Positions 7,109 to 16,422 of a DNA stretch of 64,000 nt are shown piece by piece (position 1 is the stretch's first letter; the number at the start of each line of letters is the position of its first letter). The notes below the pieces were generated by a model that saw nothing but the letters and a program-made list of their open reading frames with translations, was not told where the DNA came from and did no database searches. A program made the translations under genes and the position numbers. Source of the DNA: Kitasatospora arboriphila (GTDB taxonomy: Bacteria; Actinomycetota; Actinomycetes; Mycobacteriales; Mycobacteriaceae); assembly GCF_000717275.1 (NCBI RefSeq), contig NZ_JNYV01000007.1, forward strand, positions 1 through 64,000. Direction: 5' to 3'.

Positions 7109-10100
7109 GTGTCGGATTCGTTTGTGCATCTGCATAACCACACTGAGTACTCGATGCTTGACGGGGCGGCGAAGGTCAAACCGATGATCGCCGAGGCCAC
7201 GAGGTTGGAGATGTCCGCGATCGGCATGACCGACCACGGAAACATGTTCGGCGGCAGCGAGTTCTACAACGTCGCCACCGACATGGGTGTCAAGCCCATC
7301 ATCGGTATCGAGGCCTACATCGCGCCGGAGTCGCGCTTCAACACCAAGCGGGTGCTCTGGGGAAATCGAGAGCAGAAGGGCGACGACGTCTCGGGTTCGG
7401 GTGCCTACACCCACATGACGATGGTGGCCGAGAACGCCACCGGTCTGCGTAACCTGTTCAAGCTGTCGTCGCTGGCATCCATCGAAGGCCAGCTCGGCAA
7501 GTGGTCACGAATGGACGCCGAGCTGATCGCGGCTCACGCCGAGGGCATCATCGCCACCACCGGCTGCCCGTCCGGCGAGGTTCAGACGCGTCTGCGTCTC
7601 GGCCACGAGCGTGAGGCGCTCGAAGCCGCCGCCAAATGGCAGGACATCTTCGGGAAAGAGAACTTCTTCCTCGAATTGATGGAACACGGCCTGGAGATCG
7701 AAGGCCGGGTCCGCGACGGGCTGCTGGAGATCGGCCGCAAGCTCGGGATCCCGCCCCTGGTCACCAACGACTGCCACTACGTCACCAAGGGCCACGCGGC
7801 GAGCCACGAGGCCCTGCTCTGTGTGCAGACAGGCAAGACCCTGTCCGATCCCACGCGCTTCAAGTTCGACGGCGATGGCTACTACCTCAAGTCGGCCGCC
7901 GAGATGCGCGAGTTGTGGGACAAAGAGGTGCCCGGCGGCTGCGACAACACCCTGCTCATCGGCGAGAGGGTGCAGAGCTACGCCGAGGTGTTCGAACACC
8001 GTGACCGGATGCCGGTGTTCCCGGTGCCCGAGGGCGAAACGCAGCAGACGTGGTTGCGCAAAGAGGTGGCCCAGGGTCTCAAAACCCGGCGGTTCCCGGA
8101 CCGCGAGGTGCCGCAGGAATACCTCGAGCGAGCGAACTACGAGCTGGACGTCATCATCCAGATGGGCTTTCCCGCCTACTTCCTGGTGGTCGGGGACCTC
8201 ATCAGGCACGCCAACGAGGTGGGCATCCGGGTGGGGCCCGGTCGTGGTTCGGCCGCCGGTTCGCTGGTGGCCTGGGCGTTGGGCATCACCAACATCGACC
8301 CGATCCCGTACGGGTTGCTCTTCGAGCGATTCCTCAACCCCGAGCGTGTGTCGATGCCCGATATCGACATCGACTTCGACGACCGCCGCCGCGGCGACAT
8401 GGTGCGTTACGCCACCGAGAGGTGGGGCAGCGACAAGGTCGCACAGGTCATCACGTTCGGAACCATCAAGACCAAGGCCGCGATCAAGGACTCCGCCCGC
8501 GTCCAGTTCGGTCAGCCCGGATACGCCATCGCCGACCGCATCACCAAGGCGCTGCCGCCGCCCATCATGGCCAAGGACATCTCGATCGCGGGCATCACCG
8601 ATCCCACGCACGATCGGTACAAGGAGGCCAGCGAGGTCCGCCAGCTCATCGAGACCGATCCCGATGTCAAGAAGATCTACGACACCGCACTGGGGCTCGA
8701 AGGGCTGATCCGCAACGCCGGTGTGCACGCCTGCGCGGTGATCATGTCGTCCGAACCGCTGACCGAGGCGATCCCGGTATGGAAGCGCCCGCAGGACGGC
8801 GCCATCATCACCGGCTGGGACTACCCCTCGTGTGAGGCCATCGGCCTGTTGAAGATGGACTTCCTGGGGTTGCGCAACCTCACGGTCATCGGCGACGCGA
8901 TCGACAACCTCAAGCTCAACCGCAACATGGATCTCGACCTGGATTCGTTGCCGCTCGACGATCCCAAGACCTACGAGTTGCTCGCCAGGGGAGACACCCT
9001 CGGCGTTTTCCAGCTCGACGGCGGGCCGATGCGTGAGCTCCTCAAACGTATGCAGCCCACGGGATTCGGCGACATCGTTGCGGTGCTCGCGCTGTACCGC
9101 CCCGGCCCGATGGGCATGAACGCCCACAACGACTACGCCGACCGCAAGAACAACAGGCAGCCGGTCACCCCCATCCATCCCGAGCTCGAGGACCCGCTCA
9201 AGGAGATCCTGGCCGACACCTACGGCCTGATCGTCTACCAAGAGCAGATCATGCAGATCGCCCAGAAGGTCGCCGGTTACTCGCTCGGACAGGCTGACCT
9301 GCTCCGTCGGGCCATGGGTAAGAAGAAGCTGTCCGAACTGGAGAAGGCGTACGCCGGCTTCCGTCAGGGAATGCTCGACAACGGATTCTCCGAAGCCGCG
9401 ATCAAGGCACTGTGGGACACCATCCTCCCGTTCGCCGGATACGCCTTCAACAAGTCGCACGCGGCCGGCTACGGACTGGTCTCGTTCTGGACCGCCTATC
9501 TCAAGGCGAACTACCCGGCCGAGTACATGGCCGGTCTGCTCACGTCTGTTGCCGACGACAAGGACAAGGCCGCGATCTACCTGGCCGACTGCCGGCGCCT
9601 CGGCATCACGGTGCTGCCACCCGATGTCAACCACTCGCAGCAGAACTTCGCGGCCGTCGGCGACGACATCCGATTCGGACTCGCTGCGGTGCGCAACGTC
9701 GGAACTGGTGTGGTCGCCTCGATTCTTGCTGCGCGCGAAGAGAAGTCGAACTTCTCGAGCTTCTCGGACTACCTGGCCAAGATCAACGTCACGGCCTGCA
9801 ACAAAAAGGTCACCGAGTCGCTCATCAAAGCAGGCGCGTTCGACTCACTCGGTCACGCCCGTAAAGGGCTGTTCCTGGTCCACGCCGACGCGGTCGACGC
9901 TGTCCTGGGTACCAAAAAAGCCGAAGCCGTCGGCCAGTTCGACCTGTTCGGCGACGCCGGCGGTGACGGCGGTGCGATGACCGACGACGCCTTCGCCGTC
10001 AAGGTTCCCGACGAGGAATGGGACACCAAGCACAAGCTCGCCCTGGAGCGAGAGATGCTGGGACTGTACGTCTCCGGGCATCCACTGAACGGGGTCGAGC

Positions 10101-10657
10101 ACGTCATCTCTGCCCAGACCGACACCTCGATCAGCTCGCTCCTGGAGGGCAACGTCAAGGACGGGGCCCAGATCGTGATCGGCGGCATCATCTCTGCGGT
10201 GACCCGACGCGTAAACAAAAAGGGCGAGTCATATGCCGTGGTGCAGATCGAGGACATGGTCGGTGGGGTCGAGGTCTATTTCTTCCCGCGTGCCTACCAG
10301 GCGTATGGCATGGACATCGCCTCGGATGCGGTGGTGCTGGTGAAGGCACGGGTCAATCTGCGCGACGACAGCATGATGATCTCCGCCAACGACCTCGCGG
10401 TTCCGGACCTGTCTCATGTCGGCGTCGGGAAGCCGATCTCCCTGACGATGCCCACCAGGCTGTGTACCGCGGACCGCGTCAGTGCGCTCAAGCAGGTACT
10501 GGTGCGCCATCCCGGCACCGCCGATGTGCACGTGCGCCTGATCAGCGGCGACAAGGCCACCACCCTCAAACTCGACGACCAACTGAGGGTCAACCCCACG
10601 TCGGCGCTGATGGGTGACCTCAAAGCGCTGTTGGGGCCCTCCTGCCTGGCCACCTGA
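7109..10657 (+). CDS. dnaE1: DNA polymerase III alpha subunit, replicative
   Basis: This is the chromosomal replicative polymerase. The 1182-residue product starts with a PHP domain ([13 protein letters not shown]), which in mycobacterial DnaE1 provides 3'-5' proofreading. The polymerase palm carries PDIDIDFDD around residues 417-425 with catalytic Asp residues, and the third catalytic Asp is expected in the LLKMDFLGL region. Fingers, a helix-hairpin-helix region ([13 protein letters not shown] nearby) and a C-terminal OB-fold ([13 protein letters not shown]) follow. Length agrees with the M. tuberculosis enzyme. The start is GTG 7109 with a GAGAGGCG site upstream; an earlier start at 7043 is possible but adds a basic stretch not typical of the family. 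No intein is present. Confidence 0.97.
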   Translation: MSDSFVHLHNHTEYSMLDGAAKVKPMIAEATRLEMSAIGMTDHGNMFGGSEFYNVATDMGVKPIIGIEAYIAPESRFNTKRVLWGNREQKGDDVSGSGAYTHMTMVAENATGLRNLFKLSSLASIEGQLGKWSRMDAELIAAHAEGIIATTGCPSGEVQTRLRLGHEREALEAAAKWQDIFGKENFFLELMEHGLEIEGRVRDGLLEIGRKLGIPPLVTNDCHYVTKGHAASHEALLCVQTGKTLSDPTRFKFDGDGYYLKSAAEMRELWDKEVPGGCDNTLLIGERVQSYAEVFEHRDRMPVFPVPEGETQQTWLRKEVAQGLKTRRFPDREVPQEYLERANYELDVIIQMGFPAYFLVVGDLIRHANEVGIRVGPGRGSAAGSLVAWALGITNIDPIPYGLLFERFLNPERVSMPDIDIDFDDRRRGDMVRYATERWGSDKVAQVITFGTIKTKAAIKDSARVQFGQPGYAIADRITKALPPPIMAKDISIAGITDPTHDRYKEASEVRQLIETDPDVKKIYDTALGLEGLIRNAGVHACAVIMSSEPLTEAIPVWKRPQDGAIITGWDYPSCEAIGLLKMDFLGLRNLTVIGDAIDNLKLNRNMDLDLDSLPLDDPKTYELLARGDTLGVFQLDGGPMRELLKRMQPTGFGDIVAVLALYRPGPMGMNAHNDYADRKNNRQPVTPIHPELEDPLKEILADTYGLIVYQEQIMQIAQKVAGYSLGQADLLRRAMGKKKLSELEKAYAGFRQGMLDNGFSEAAIKALWDTILPFAGYAFNKSHAAGYGLVSFWTAYLKANYPAEYMAGLLTSVADDKDKAAIYLADCRRLGITVLPPDVNHSQQNFAAVGDDIRFGLAAVRNVGTGVVASILAAREEKSNFSSFSDYLAKINVTACNKKVTESLIKAGAFDSLGHARKGLFLVHADAVDAVLGTKKAEAVGQFDLFGDAGGDGGAMTDDAFAVKVPDEEWDTKHKLALEREMLGLYVSGHPLNGVEHVISAQTDTSISSLLEGNVKDGAQIVIGGIISAVTRRVNKKGESYAVVQIEDMVGGVEVYFFPRAYQAYGMDIASDAVVLVKARVNLRDDSMMISANDLAVPDLSHVGVGKPISLTMPTRLCTADRVSALKQVLVRHPGTADVHVRLISGDKATTLKLDDQLRVNPTSALMGDLKALLGPSCLAT

Positions 10658-10677
10658 GGTTTCTCGTACGGAATAGG

Positions 10678-10693
10678 CTCGGGCGACCCCGAG
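10678..10693. terminator. Small hairpin after dnaE1, weak terminator candidate
   Basis: CTCGGG and CCCGAG form a 6-base stem with a 4-base loop in the 86-base gap between dnaE1 and the next gene. There is no T-run, so termination would be inefficient or Rho dependent. Confidence 0.3.
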
Positions 10694-10743
10694 GTTGTAG
10701 CTGATCGAACCGAACGTCACTCCAGCGGAAAGAAGCAGAGCCG

Positions 10744-11181
10744 ATGCCACTTCAGGGCGAGTACGAACCGAGTACCAGCGATTGGGCGCGCGAGCAGGCC
10801 GAGAAGTACGAGAAATCCGGCGGCACCGAGGGCACCGAGCTCAACGGTATGCCGGTGGTGGTCCTGACCTCGGTGGGGCGCAAGTCCGGCAAGCTCCGCA
10901 AGTCGCCGCTGATGCGCGTGGAGAACGAGGGTAAATACGCCGCGGTTGCCTCGCTCGGTGGCGCACCGAAGAACCCGGTTTGGTATTACAACGTGGCGGC
11001 CAACCCGCATGTCGAGCTGCGTGATGGCCCGGTGGTCAAGGACATGATCGCCCGCGAGGTCACCGGTGACGAGAAGGCCGAATGGTGGGAGCGCGCCGTG
11101 GCGGCATTCCCGCCCTACGCCGACTACCAGAAGAAGACCGACCGGGCGATCCCGGTGTTCGTGCTCGAACCCGCTGAGTAA
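10744..11181 (+). CDS. F420-dependent nitroreductase family protein (Ddn-like)
   Basis: The 145-residue product matches the deazaflavin-dependent nitroreductase family: a split-barrel fold with the [20 protein letters not shown] motif that binds the F420 phosphate-containing tail, and the [21 protein letters not shown] stretch typical of the family. The M. tuberculosis gene in the same position, Rv1558, belongs to this group. Physiological substrates are poorly known; the family reduces quinones and some nitro compounds with reduced F420. The ATG at 10744 is supported by a GGAAAGAAG site. It stands alone between dnaE1 and ilvA in the same direction. The specific substrate cannot be inferred. 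Confidence 0.87.
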   Translation: MPLQGEYEPSTSDWAREQAEKYEKSGGTEGTELNGMPVVVLTSVGRKSGKLRKSPLMRVENEGKYAAVASLGGAPKNPVWYYNVAANPHVELRDGPVVKDMIAREVTGDEKAEWWERAVAAFPPYADYQKKTDRAIPVFVLEPAE

Positions 11182-11213
11182 ATCGCTGGAAGTTCAGTGA
11201 GACCATAGGGACC

Positions 11214-12578
11214 GTGACCACACGACACACCGCTGATCCGACTCCGCACGCCACCGCTCCCGACCTCGACGCCGATGCGATCGAGGCGGCGGCGGAGCGA
11301 ATCGGCAACGTGGTGGTGGCGACCCCACTGCAGCTCAGCGAGCGTTTGTCCGCGAACACGGGCGCACAGGTCTACCTCAAGCGTGAAGATCTGCAGTCGG
11401 TCCGTTCGTACAAGATCCGCGGCGCCTACAACGTGATGTCGCTTCTCACCGAGGCCGAGCGTGCAGCCGGTGTGGTGGCGGCGAGCGCGGGCAACCACGC
11501 CCAGGGCGTCGCCTACGCAGCGCGCACGATGCAGATCCACAGCCGGATCTACGTTCCCACCAACACACCTAAGCAGAAGCGTGACCGGATTCGTTGGCAC
11601 GGAGGCGATTTCGTGGAACTGATTGCGGTCGGGGACACCTACGATGCCGCGGCTGCGGCTGCCCAGGCCGATGTGCTGGAGACCGGTGCGACCTGGATCC
11701 ACGCGTTCGACGACACCCGTACGGCGGCAGGTCAAGGCACCATCGCCAAGGAGATTGTCGAGCAACTCGGCGTCACCCCCGACCTGGTGGTGATACCGGT
11801 CGGCGGTGGTGGGGCGCTCGCAGGCATGGTGACGTATCTGCGTGCGCACAGCCCGGAGGTCCGTATCGTCGGGGTGGAACCCACCGGTGCGGTGTCGATG
11901 TCGGCCGCTCTTGTCGAGGGCGGCCCGGTCACCCTGACCGACATCGACCCTTTTGTCGATGGTGCGGCTGTCAAACGCATTGGCGCACTGGGTCATCGAG
12001 TGATGGCGGCGGCCGGCGCAACGGTGGCCCAGCATCCCGATCTGCCACCGTCCGGCACCGTGCATCGAGGACACGAGCAATTGCCCGCCGGGGCCACACA
12101 CATCACCCACGTCGATGAGGGTGCGATCTGTTCGGCGATGCTCGAGCTCTATCAGAACGAAGGCATCATCGCCGAGCCCGCAGGCGCGCTGGCAGCGACA
12201 GCACTCGACGATCTTCCGATCGAACCCGGCTGGTCCGTGGTGTGCTTGCTATCCGGTGGCAACAACGATGTGTCACGCTACGGCGAGATCATCGAACGGT
12301 CACTGGTCCACCGTGGCCTCAAGCACTACTTCCTGGTCGACTTCCCGCAGGAACCCGGTTCCCTTCGCCGGTTCCTCGACGAAGTCCTCGGACCCGACGA
12401 CGACGTCACCCTGTTCGAGTACGTCAAACGGAACAACCGTGAGACCGGAGCCGCGCTCGTGGGCGTGGAGCTCGGGGCGCCGGAAGGCCTCGGCCCGCTG
12501 CTCGCCCGGATGGACGCTTCGCGGCTCAAATGCGAACGGCTCGAACCGGGTTCGCCGGCATACCGCTACCTCACCTGA
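11214..12578 (+). CDS. ilvA: Threonine ammonia-lyase (threonine dehydratase), biosynthetic
   Basis: This PLP enzyme deaminates threonine to 2-oxobutanoate, the first committed step of isoleucine synthesis. The PLP lysine sits in SVRSYKIRGAYN, and the glycine-rich phosphate-binding loop is PVGGGGALAGMV. A C-terminal ACT-like regulatory domain begins near residue 360 (HRGLKHYFLVDFPQEPGSLRRFL), which normally mediates isoleucine feedback. Length, 454 residues, is slightly above the family norm because of an N-terminal extension; the start is GTG 11214. The order dnaE1, Ddn-like gene, ilvA equals the mycobacterial order Rv1547, Rv1558, Rv1559 with intervening genes absent. It converges on treZ with a hairpin in between. 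Confidence 0.95.
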   Translation: MTTRHTADPTPHATAPDLDADAIEAAAERIGNVVVATPLQLSERLSANTGAQVYLKREDLQSVRSYKIRGAYNVMSLLTEAERAAGVVAASAGNHAQGVAYAARTMQIHSRIYVPTNTPKQKRDRIRWHGGDFVELIAVGDTYDAAAAAAQADVLETGATWIHAFDDTRTAAGQGTIAKEIVEQLGVTPDLVVIPVGGGGALAGMVTYLRAHSPEVRIVGVEPTGAVSMSAALVEGGPVTLTDIDPFVDGAAVKRIGALGHRVMAAAGATVAQHPDLPPSGTVHRGHEQLPAGATHITHVDEGAICSAMLELYQNEGIIAEPAGALAATALDDLPIEPGWSVVCLLSGGNNDVSRYGEIIERSLVHRGLKHYFLVDFPQEPGSLRRFLDEVLGPDDDVTLFEYVKRNNRETGAALVGVELGAPEGLGPLLARMDASRLKCERLEPGSPAYRYLT

Positions 12579-12597
12579 CCGCCCGTCGGGCAGTCAG
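12575..12597. terminator. Hairpin between convergent ilvA and treZ
   Basis: CTGACCGCCC and GGGCAGTCAG pair over ten positions with one mismatch around a 3-base loop. The stem overlaps the ilvA stop codon and sits between the two convergent genes. No T-tail is present on either side, so it is a non-canonical terminator candidate that could serve both directions. Confidence 0.5.
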
Positions 12598-12614
12598 ATG
12601 AGGCCGCGTGAACG

Positions 12615-14384
12615 TCAGTCGCGCCGGATGATCAGCACACTGTGCCCGGCCAGAGTCGGTGACGTGACGTTCCTGCCCGGTTCGATCCCATCGGACGCGC
12701 CGTTCTCGAATGCGAGCAGAACGGTGCCCGAGAACGGTGGTTCCGCGGGCGCCTCGGTCAGGGTCACGATCGTCGAGAGTGCTCCACGGTGCATGGCGAA
12801 CCAGGTGTTGCTGTCGTCGAAATCGATTGCGACCGAGTCGAAGTCGTCGTCGGAGTACTCGAGCTGACTCTTGCGGAGCGTGATCAGATCGCGATAGAAC
12901 CCCAGCAACGCGGCGTGTGGCTGCTCGGCGAGTTCGTCCCAGTTCAGCTTCGACCGCGAGAAGGTCTCCGGATCTTGGGGATCGGGCACGTCGGCCGCAT
13001 CCCACCCGTGTTCGGCGAACTCGGCCTTACGGCCGTTCGCGGTGGCCTCACCGAGTTCTGGTTCGGGGTGGGAGGTGAAGAACTGGAACGGGGTGCTGGC
13101 TGCCCACTCCTCGCCCATGAAGAGCATCGGCGTGAAGGGTGAGGTGAGCACCAGTGCTGCCTTGACCGCAAGCTGGCCCGGATCGAGGTAGTGCGAGGGC
13201 CGGTCGCCGATCGCGCGGTTACCGATCTGGTCGTGATTGCAGGTGTAGACCACCAGCGAAGTGGTGACCACCCGTTGATGGTTGATGGGCCTGCCGTGCC
13301 TGCGCCGCCGGAAGGACGAGTAGGTGAGGGCGTGGAAGAAGCCTTCTCGCAGAACCTTCGACAGGCATTCGAGACTGCCGAAGTCGGCGTAGTAACCCTG
13401 TCGTTCCCCCGACACGGTGGTGTGGATGGCGTGGTGGCCGTCGTCACTCCACTGGGCGGCGAGGCCATATCCGCCGTCATTGCGGGAGGTGATGAGTTTG
13501 GGATCGTTCAGGTCGCTCTCCGCGATCAAGGACAGCGGCCTGCCGACCCGGTGTGACAAAGCATCGGTACGCATCTGCATTTCCTCGAGGAGGTGCAGCG
13601 CGGTGCGGTCGACCAGGGCATGCACGGCGTCGAGTCGCAGTCCGTCGACATGGAACACCTCGAGCCAGCGCAGTGCCGAACCAAGGATGAACTCGCGGAC
13701 CTCGTCGGAGTCGGCTTCGTCGAGGTTCACCGACTGCCCCCACGAGGTGGCACCTTCGGTGAGATACGGGCCGTAGTTGGGTAGGTAGTTGCCCGACGGG
13801 CCGAGATGGTTGTACACCGCGTCGATGATCACGCCGAGCCCCCGCAGGTGGCAGGCATTGACGAAGCGCGCGAGGGCGTCGGGACCTCCGTAGGTCTCTT
13901 GCACCGCGTACCAGCCGACGCCGTCGTAGCCCCAGTTGTGGGTGCCGTTGAAGGTGTTGACCGGCATCAGCTCGACGAAATCCACGCCGATGTCCACCAG
14001 GTGGTCCAGTTTGGCGATCGCAGAATCGAGTGTGCCGTCGGGAGTGAACGTGCCGACGTGCAATTCGTAGATGACTGCGCCTGCGACGGGCCGGCCTTGC
14101 CAGTCCGAATCGGACCAGATGTCCGGGTCGATCTCGTGCACTTGAGACAGGCCGTGGACGCCATCGGGTTGTCGCGGTGAGCGAGGGTCGGGGAGTGGGT
14201 CGGTGCTGTCGTCGATGAGATAGCCGTAGCGGGCGCCGGGCGAGGCAGGTACAGGACTTTCCCACCAGCCATCCCCGGTCTCGCGCATCGAATGGATGTC
14301 GCCGTCGATCGTCACTCGCATCTGCTGCGCCGTCGGCGCCCATACCGGTAGAGAGGTCACCTCTAAACCGTAGGTGCTATCCAT
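12615..14384 (-). CDS. treZ: Malto-oligosyltrehalose trehalohydrolase
   Basis: TreZ releases free trehalose from the end of maltooligosyl-trehalose made by TreY. The product is 589 residues with an N-terminal beta-sandwich (VWAPTAQQMRVTIDG), and a GH13 barrel with GLRLDAVHAL carrying the nucleophilic Asp, LIAESDLNDP carrying the acid/base Glu, and YTCNHDQIGNR carrying the transition-state Asp. The LIDDSTDPLPDPRSPRQPDGVHGLSQ stretch is typical of the family. I use ATG 14384; GTG 14360, just before TSLPVWAP, would agree better with shorter family members. In mycobacteria treZ, treY and treX are adjacent, but here treY begins about 19.5 kb away. It diverges from the mce operon. Confidence 0.95.
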   Translation of the reverse strand: MDSTYGLEVTSLPVWAPTAQQMRVTIDGDIHSMRETGDGWWESPVPASPGARYGYLIDDSTDPLPDPRSPRQPDGVHGLSQVHEIDPDIWSDSDWQGRPVAGAVIYELHVGTFTPDGTLDSAIAKLDHLVDIGVDFVELMPVNTFNGTHNWGYDGVGWYAVQETYGGPDALARFVNACHLRGLGVIIDAVYNHLGPSGNYLPNYGPYLTEGATSWGQSVNLDEADSDEVREFILGSALRWLEVFHVDGLRLDAVHALVDRTALHLLEEMQMRTDALSHRVGRPLSLIAESDLNDPKLITSRNDGGYGLAAQWSDDGHHAIHTTVSGERQGYYADFGSLECLSKVLREGFFHALTYSSFRRRRHGRPINHQRVVTTSLVVYTCNHDQIGNRAIGDRPSHYLDPGQLAVKAALVLTSPFTPMLFMGEEWAASTPFQFFTSHPEPELGEATANGRKAEFAEHGWDAADVPDPQDPETFSRSKLNWDELAEQPHAALLGFYRDLITLRKSQLEYSDDDFDSVAIDFDDSNTWFAMHRGALSTIVTLTEAPAEPPFSGTVLLAFENGASDGIEPGRNVTSPTLAGHSVLIIRRD

Positions 14385-14525
14385 CCGCGCCGCCGAGGTG
14401 GTCGCCCGGCGCGTCCATGATGTGGACCGCGCGGATCGACGCCGGAACGGCTTAAGTTAACGACAAATCACGGCAATGGTAGGACTGCGAGAGCTTTTGG
14501 GCTAATGTGAGCACGCGCGCTTTCA

Positions 14526-14544
14526 GATCGTGGTGAACACGATC
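14526..14544. promoter_or_regulatory. Inverted repeat upstream of the mce operon (distal)
   Basis: GATCGTG and CACGATC form perfect 7-base arms around a 5-base spacer. This spacing is typical of dimeric regulators of the TetR or GntR type. It lies 146 bases before the first mce-operon start codon. Confidence 0.4.
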
Positions 14545-14646
14545 GCCGCTGCGTACGGCAGCGGTGCGACGAAAGAACATCGTGTCGGGTCGGAAACGTT
14601 GGTTCGTCGGCGATTTCGATTAGCTATATGGCACTATGAGCGAACT

Positions 14647-14667
14647 CATACGCAGGGTGTGCGTATG
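14647..14667. promoter_or_regulatory. Inverted repeat upstream of the mce operon (proximal operator candidate)
   Basis: CATACGCA and TGCGTATG form perfect 8-base arms around a 5-base spacer (GGGTG). It ends 22 bases before the GTG start of the first yrbE gene and lies 21 bases downstream of a TAGCTA -10 candidate, so a bound protein would block transcription. Several mycobacterial mce operons are repressed by TetR- or GntR-family proteins, but the regulator here is unknown and none is encoded next to the operon. Confidence 0.5.
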
Positions 14668-14689
14668 ACGGGGATCACTGAGGCAGGGT

Positions 14690-15553
14690 GTGAGTACAGA
14701 AACCGCGGCGTCACGCAGCAGGCGAACAGCCTCGGCTCGTAGTGCAATGCTGCCCGCCAAGCGCTGGTTCCGCGGCCACGTGATCGCATCGTTCGAGACC
14801 TTCGGGCGGCAGATGACGCTGTTCCTAGAGGTCTTCAAGGTGCTGTTCGTCGACATCGTGAAGCGACGGTTCCCTTTCGGTGAGTTCATCCGCCAATGCG
14901 CGTTCATGGCCAACACCTCCGTCATCCCCACTCTTCTGGTTGCCATCCCGGTCGGTGTGATCGTCTCCATCCAGGTGGGCAACATCGCCAACCAGATCGG
15001 CGCCACCTCGTTCTCGGGCGCGGCAACCGGTCTCGGCGTGATCAGGCAGGGCGCTCCGCTGGTCACCTCTCTTCTGCTTGCCGGCGCAGTCGGGTCGGCC
15101 ATTGCTGCCGACCTGGGCTCGCGAACCATCCGCGATGAGATCGACGCGATGCGGGTCATGGGAGTCAATCCCACCCAGCGGCTCATCTCGCCGCGACTGC
15201 TCGCCACGATGGTCGTTAGCTTCCTGCTCTGCGGATTCGTGTGCTTCATCGGCTTCGTCACCGGCTACGTCTTCAACGTCTACTTCCAGGGAGGAACGCC
15301 GGGTAGTTACACCGGCACCTTCGCGTCCTTTGCATCTCCGGCCGACCTCGCGTTCGCCATCACCAAAGCAGTGATCTTCGGCGCGATCGTCGCCGTGGTG
15401 GCCTGCGACCGCGGGCTCACCACGAAAGGGGGACCCTCAGGTGTCGCCAACTCGGTCAACGCGGCGGTGGTCAATTCCGTGATCCTGTTGTTCACGGTCA
15501 ACGTCATCCTCACCCAGATCTTTGCGATTGTCGTCCCGGCAAGGGTGGTCTGA
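14690..15553 (+). CDS. yrbEA: Mce-complex permease, YrbE (first copy)
   Basis: This MlaE/YrbE-type integral membrane protein forms the inner-membrane channel part of an Mce lipid importer. The 287-residue product has about five to six hydrophobic segments and the family motif region GAVGSAIAADLGSRTIRDEIDAMRVMGVNP, equivalent to the cytoplasmic coupling helix that contacts the ATPase. The start is GTG 14690 with GAGGCAGG upstream. It is the first gene of a nine-gene run ending at 24062. It pairs with the next gene as the two permease subunits. The MceG ATPase that would energise it is not encoded in this window. No mce subtype number can be assigned from sequence alone. Confidence 0.93.
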   Translation: MSTETAASRSRRTASARSAMLPAKRWFRGHVIASFETFGRQMTLFLEVFKVLFVDIVKRRFPFGEFIRQCAFMANTSVIPTLLVAIPVGVIVSIQVGNIANQIGATSFSGAATGLGVIRQGAPLVTSLLLAGAVGSAIAADLGSRTIRDEIDAMRVMGVNPTQRLISPRLLATMVVSFLLCGFVCFIGFVTGYVFNVYFQGGTPGSYTGTFASFASPADLAFAITKAVIFGAIVAVVACDRGLTTKGGPSGVANSVNAAVVNSVILLFTVNVILTQIFAIVVPARVV

Positions 15554-16419
15554 TGGTTGCCTCCAAGTACACGCCGCCTGCCCTCAAGCCAGTCGAATGG
15601 GGCAAGAAGGTCTATCAGTCACCCCGCGACACATTGGTGTTGATGGGGCACCAGGTCACCTTCCTGGTCCGGTCGGTCGGTGCGGTCCCGATTGCCTTCA
15701 AGCACTACAGCAAAGAGATCTGGCGACTGCTCTCCGACGTCACCTGGGGTAACGGCGCCATCGTGGTGGGCGGCGGAACGATCGGCGTGATTATCCTGCT
15801 CGGCATCATGGGCGGTGCAACCGTGGGTATCGAGGGCTATACAGCCCTCAACCTGCTGGGCATGTCGCCGGTCACCGGTGCCATCTCGGCATTCGCGACC
15901 ACCCGCGAATTGGGACCCCTGCTGGCTGCGGTCGCGTTCACAGCGCAATCCGGGTGCCGCTTCACCGCTCAGTTGGGTTCGATGCGGATCAGTGAAGAGA
16001 TCGACGCCCTCGAGTCGATCGCGATCCGGCCGATGCCGTACCTCGTCACCACCCGCATGATCGCCGCCGTGATCGCCATCATCCCGCTGTACTCGGTGTC
16101 GCTGGCCGCGAACTACCTGGCTTGCCAACTCATGTTCCAAGTGCAGAGCGGGCAGGGCCGCGGCGCATACCTGTCGTACTTCTACCAGTTCATCCTGTCC
16201 AAGGACATGGTGTTCTCGGTGATGAAGGTCGTGGTGTTCGTGCTGCTCACTACGTTCATCCAGTGCTACTACGGTTTCTTCGCATCAGGCGGACCAGAGG
16301 GTGTGGGGGTGGCAGCCGGCCACGCGATCCGGCTGTCGATCATCGTGCTGGTCTTCGCGAATCTTCTTTTGACACTTGTTTTCTGGGGCCTGTCGCCCGG
16401 CATCAGGATTTCGGGGTAA
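15553..16419 (+). CDS. yrbEB: Mce-complex permease, YrbE (second copy)
   Basis: This is the second MlaE/YrbE permease of the Mce transporter, 288 residues. It has the expected coupling segment AQLGSMRISEEIDALESIAIRPMPY and multiple transmembrane segments, including a strongly hydrophobic C-terminal helix (IIVLVFANLLLTLVFWGL). The ATG at 15553 overlaps the previous stop by one base (TGATG), so translation is coupled. Together with the first YrbE protein it should form the membrane pore through which lipids delivered by the Mce protein hexamer pass. As known for mycobacterial systems, ATP hydrolysis would come from a shared MceG encoded elsewhere. Confidence 0.93.
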   Translation: MVASKYTPPALKPVEWGKKVYQSPRDTLVLMGHQVTFLVRSVGAVPIAFKHYSKEIWRLLSDVTWGNGAIVVGGGTIGVIILLGIMGGATVGIEGYTALNLLGMSPVTGAISAFATTRELGPLLAAVAFTAQSGCRFTAQLGSMRISEEIDALESIAIRPMPYLVTTRMIAAVIAIIPLYSVSLAANYLACQLMFQVQSGQGRGAYLSYFYQFILSKDMVFSVMKVVVFVLLTTFIQCYYGFFASGGPEGVGVAAGHAIRLSIIVLVFANLLLTLVFWGLSPGIRISG

Positions 16420-16422
16420 CAC

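Larger units (their letters stand above)
14385..14689. other. 305-base intergenic region between treZ and the mce operon
   Basis: This is the only gene-free stretch over 300 bases. It must hold the treZ promoter (leftward) and the mce operon promoter (rightward). Two perfect inverted repeats are visible, at 14526-14544 and 14647-14667. A weak promoter-like pair, TTGGTT at 14599 and TAGCTA at 14621 with a 16-base spacer, lies between them. A short open frame at 14530-14742 has no support as a gene. Confidence 0.7.

Noticed and set aside
7505..9634. 709-codon open frame antisense to dnaE1
   Set aside because: It lies entirely within the dnaE1 coding region in high-GC sequence, where long antisense open frames are expected. 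It has no family signature, and the dnaE1 frame is clearly the real one.
14530..14742. Short open frame in the treZ-mce gap as a gene
   Set aside because: No ribosome site, no recognised similarity, and it runs over inverted repeats and into the first yrbE gene.
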